DNA from: Candidatus Symbiothrix sp. | GTDB taxonomy: Bacteria > Bacteroidota > Bacteroidia > Bacteroidales > Azobacteroidaceae | Direction of reading: 5' to 3' | DNA length: 38,988 bases | Assembly: GCA_031261285.1 (NCBI GenBank) | Contig: JAISKM010000096.1 | Location: 1 to 38,988 of the forward strand | Shown here: in pieces, positions 37,201-38,988 of the stretch | How positions within the stretch are numbered: position 1 is the first letter of the stretch | How the letters are laid out: the number at the start of each line of letters is the position of its first letter | Position numbers and translations under genes: made by a program | The notes under the pieces: model-generated | Database searches by the model: none | Told to the model about the DNA's origin: nothing | Seen by the model: only the letters and a program-made list of their open reading frames with translations

Positions 37201-37464
37201 TATCAAGGAAAAACACTGCCCAACCATTGGGAAGTGATGCTGCAACAGGTATCGCCGGAACAGGGTTTGCCTCATTTCAGAAATATCTACCTGTCAAATA
37301 TTCAAGCAAAGAATACCAACACTTTTATTAATTGTGTAGGAACAGAACAGTCGCTCATTCAAGATGTGGAAGTAAAAAATTGCGATATAGAGGCTGCACA
37401 CTACGGAACGATTCAATTCACAGACAGTTTTCAATCAATAAACAATACTATAACAGTCAAATGA
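34234..37464 (+). CDS. Double-domain GH28 (polygalacturonase-type) protein, secreted
   Basis: Two pectate-lyase-like beta-helix modules: NIRDFGATGDGKTIDSHAINAAIEAAAAQGGGTIYFPPG and KANDFGAVGDGTTLNTSAIQKAIDACAKKGGGRVELTPGIYLTGALYLKSN; DGLDIDACRNVRISNC and DGIDIDSSHHIRIEGCDIDCNDDNICLKAG. Confidence 0.93.
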   Translation: MKKKISVLLFFLASCCCLSAQVGKLQLGNLPAINTQEFKGKANYSIGKENIRVTVQSLRDTKGVIIEVLSTTDTELTWSFGGGTKDDVFSIEGNAFTLYYGESMALRTIQGCVPPESELKIVDLSTLTGRLPLRSGQKYYLCFYEQNAKADYNYFMLSDLFNKGTAVQQGIAGQARNDGPAPLSLRRGAGGEANIRDFGATGDGKTIDSHAINAAIEAAAAQGGGTIYFPPGNYLSYSIRLKSHIRLFLDAGAKIIAAFPSATEGYDEAEPNEGNYFQDFGHSHWKNSLLWAIGEEDITICGAGTIDGMGLTREESRLKGVGNKAISLKECKNITLRDIRMLHCGHFALLATGVDNMTVDNLLIDTNRDGLDIDACRNVRISNCTVNSPWDDAIVLKTSYGLGYFKDTENVTITNCFVSGYDQGSVANGTYLSTQPQAPDHGYNCGRIKFGTESSGGFKNTAISNCVFEHCRGLALETVDGGDLEDITISNITMRDIVNAPLFLRLGARMRSPEGTPVGNMRRILIDNINVFNADSRYASIISGIPGHAIEDVTFSNIRIHYKGGYSKEDAKIVPPENEKIYPEPWMFGTIPASAFYIRHARNIQFHHVYADFEEADGRPAFVLDDAANIDIKETNLPFPATDALPDWVQTVGAQTQPSTKYSVKANDFGAVGDGTTLNTSAIQKAIDACAKKGGGRVELTPGIYLTGALYLKSNVELHLGKEVTLKAVNRVADFPEMPTRVAGIEMVWPAAIINVINQQNVAITGDGVIDGDGKYLWDNYWDMRKDYDTKGLRWIVDYDCKRVRSLLVSESKDVTVSNLTFLRAGFWTIQLLYSSYCTVAGVTIQNNLGGHGPSTDGIDIDSSHHIRIEGCDIDCNDDNICLKAGRDADGLRVKRPTEYVFIRNCITRKGAGLMTCGSETSGDIRYIYCTESQAIGTSAALRIKSAMTRGGTVEHIYMNNVQTDSVKHVLNCDMNWNPAYSYSTLPADYQGKTLPNHWEVMLQQVSPEQGLPHFRNIYLSNIQAKNTNTFINCVGTEQSLIQDVEVKNCDIEAAHYGTIQFTDSFQSINNTITVK
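34744..34810. repeat. Two adjacent palindromic repeats inside the GH28 CDS
   Basis: ATTGCGGGtcaagCCCGCAAT (34744-34764) and CCCCTCTCCttgaGGAGAGGGG (34777-34798) followed by ctgggggtgagg. Confidence 0.9.
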
Positions 37465-37568
37465 AAACCCCAATCTCCCATAAAGGGGACTTGGTTGACA
37501 CGCCCCCGTAGGGGCAACCCCAATGTCGTCGATTAAGGGGGAAACGCTTGGATTAGGCTTGTTGGAAT

Positions 37569-37760
37569 GGGATGTCTCCACTCCGTAGAGCGAGCTAAAG
37601 CCCGCTCTACTCCGGTCGACATGACGACCCTAAACACAGGTCGAAGGAGGGAGTGAAGCAGGAAGGAGCGATGAAACCGCTCCTTCCTGCTTCACTCCCT
37701 CCTTTTTGTTAAAAAATGCGTCCGTCATGTCGACCGAACGGAGTGAGCGGAGACATCCCC
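37569..37760. repeat. Nested fold-back element
   Basis: Outer arms gggatgtctcc...ctccggtcgacatgacg (37569-37626) vs cgtcatgtcgaccgaacggagtgagcggagacatcccc (37723-37760); inner perfect 27 bp stem 37644-37670 / 37678-37704. Confidence 0.88.
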
Positions 37761-37812
37761 TGCCAGCAAATCTTCATTCGACGTAGGCTTTCAGTCTTAA
37801 ATTGACGACATT

Positions 37813-37835
37813 AGGGGCAACCCTTGTGGTTGCCC
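37813..37835. repeat. Intergenic copy of the 23 bp repeat found in the MFS CDS
   Basis: aggggcaacccttgtggttgccc; 22/23 identical to the reverse complement of 11297-11319. Confidence 0.85.
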
Positions 37836-37859
37836 AAAACAATCACAATGGTTGTAAAA

Positions 37860-37928
37860 AAGAAAGAGACCCGCACCGGAAAAACGAAACGAAACTATGT
37901 ACAAAAACCCATGCGGATTCTCTTTCTT
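37860..37928 (-). repeat. Inverted copy of the 735-803 stem-loop element
   Basis: agaaagagacccgcaccggaaaaacgaaacgaaactatgtacaaaaacccatgcggattctctttctt. Confidence 0.85.
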
Positions 37929-38091
37929 GATAGTATAATCACAATGTAAGCTGTCAGCCGTTAGTTTCTACGTCTTCCGGTATTTTGCCGGTTGACGGAA
38001 CTAACCCTAATCAAGTGCAAGCATGGGCGCATAGTGCCGGTATGCTGAGTATACCGCCAATGTCGTACTAACGGCTCACCACAGACCTATT

Positions 38092-38988
38092 TCAAATATT
38101 TTTCACGCACTTCAAATACTTACCGGTTGTCACTGCAGAAGTCGTGCAGGGAGAAGTACCAATAATATTGCAAATATACGTCGACAAATACAGTTGAGTT
38201 ACAGGGGAACAAGGATTATCTTGACCTCCAGGCTGGCAAGTATAACCATACGTATTATACGTTGTAGCATTGCATGAGGGCACAGTGCAGGATGGAGCCT
38301 TCGACTCGCAAGATGCTGCCACTATATCCCAGCGGTAAGTGGGTGATGAAGGACTCGCAGTGTTAGTATCGAAATTCGATTTCGCCCCAGTTGATCCCTG
38401 CACGATAGTTCGAAATTTTATTTCACATCCACCACTGACAGTGGAAGATACGCCGGTATTAGAGCTCCAATAATCTGTATTACTAAGAGGCACCTTCAAC
38501 GATGCAGCAGCAGCGACGAGTTCATCAGCACTTGGAACGCGCCATCCACCACTGCACGCAACATTTGCATTCGACACATCAGACTGCGACGATGCCCAGC
38601 AGAGCCCACCGTAAATTAAACCCCCATCACAATTGTTAGTGACGGCTATCACGTCATCTGCTCCCTCCCGACTTGGGCTCGCCCCTCCGTGGCTTGCATT
38701 AGCTACAACGCTTATTGTCGATTCCGACAGTTCTTCATCTTCCGATCCCTGAATCAGCGTCAGTAGATACTGATTTGCAGCACTCCCGGTTTCGCCCGAG
38801 AACTTTTCGGTCGGATACGTCCAGGTAAGACTTGTAGCTCCGGCAGGCATATTGGTTGTCACTGCCAACACATCGCCCAGTTCCAATGGTACATGGCCGC
38901 CGGTATCAAAATTGATTGGTGCCGGTTGTACCGGATTTACGTTTATAGCTACTTCGCTTTCGGTGAGTTTGGCTGTTGCCGTGACATC
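38092..38988 (-). CDS. FISUMP-type / Ig-like surface protein, 5' end outside window
   Basis: CSGGWRVPSADELVAAAASL...YWSSN...GKYLKCVKNI; frame open to window end (DVTATAKLTESEVAINVNPVQPAPINFDTGGHVPLELGDV). Confidence 0.75.
   Translation of the reverse strand, partial: DVTATAKLTESEVAINVNPVQPAPINFDTGGHVPLELGDVLAVTTNMPAGATSLTWTYPTEKFSGETGSAANQYLLTLIQGSEDEELSESTISVVANASHGGASPSREGADDVIAVTNNCDGGLIYGGLCWASSQSDVSNANVACSGGWRVPSADELVAAAASLKVPLSNTDYWSSNTGVSSTVSGGCEIKFRTIVQGSTGAKSNFDTNTASPSSPTYRWDIVAASCESKAPSCTVPSCNATTYNTYGYTCQPGGQDNPCSPVTQLYLSTYICNIIGTSPCTTSAVTTGKYLKCVKNI

Noticed and set aside
1-38988. tRNA, rRNA or transposase genes
   Set aside because: None recognised by eye on either strand; no transposase-like protein in the supplied ORFs.

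Overview
This window looks like a Bacteroidetes (probably Bacteroidales) chromosomal segment. The evidence is the TAnnTTTG-type -7 promoter motifs, a type IX secretion C-terminal domain, FISUMP proteins and the family content. It carries a dispersed set of plant-glycan (pectin / RG-I / arabinogalactan-like) enzymes: GH51, GH2, GH106-like, GH42, GH115, L-rhamnose mutarotase and a double-domain GH28, with no SusC/SusD pair visible. It also has a TolC/HlyD/MFS efflux module, several toxin-antitoxin or defence-like pairs (DUF4160/DUF2442, two DUF3791-DUF3990 modules, AbiEi/AbiEii), a membrane/lipoprotein cluster, and a C10 (streptopain-like) protease whose Spi-type propeptide is a separate overlapping gene. 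Truncated FISUMP-like genes face inward at both window edges, each followed by an inverted copy of the same ~70 bp stem-loop element. The observations most worth follow-up are: (1) palindromic repeats of intergenic type sitting in frame inside at least four protein genes; (2) a tandem DUF3791-DUF3990 array with an exact 32 bp direct repeat at module boundaries and a relocated accessory domain; (3) a ~105 nt multi-stem RNA-like fold with a GCAA tetraloop at 13533-13637, next to a leader hairpin that recurs at 25793; (4) the split propeptide/protease pair. Family calls come from reading the supplied translations for motifs; no database search was run.
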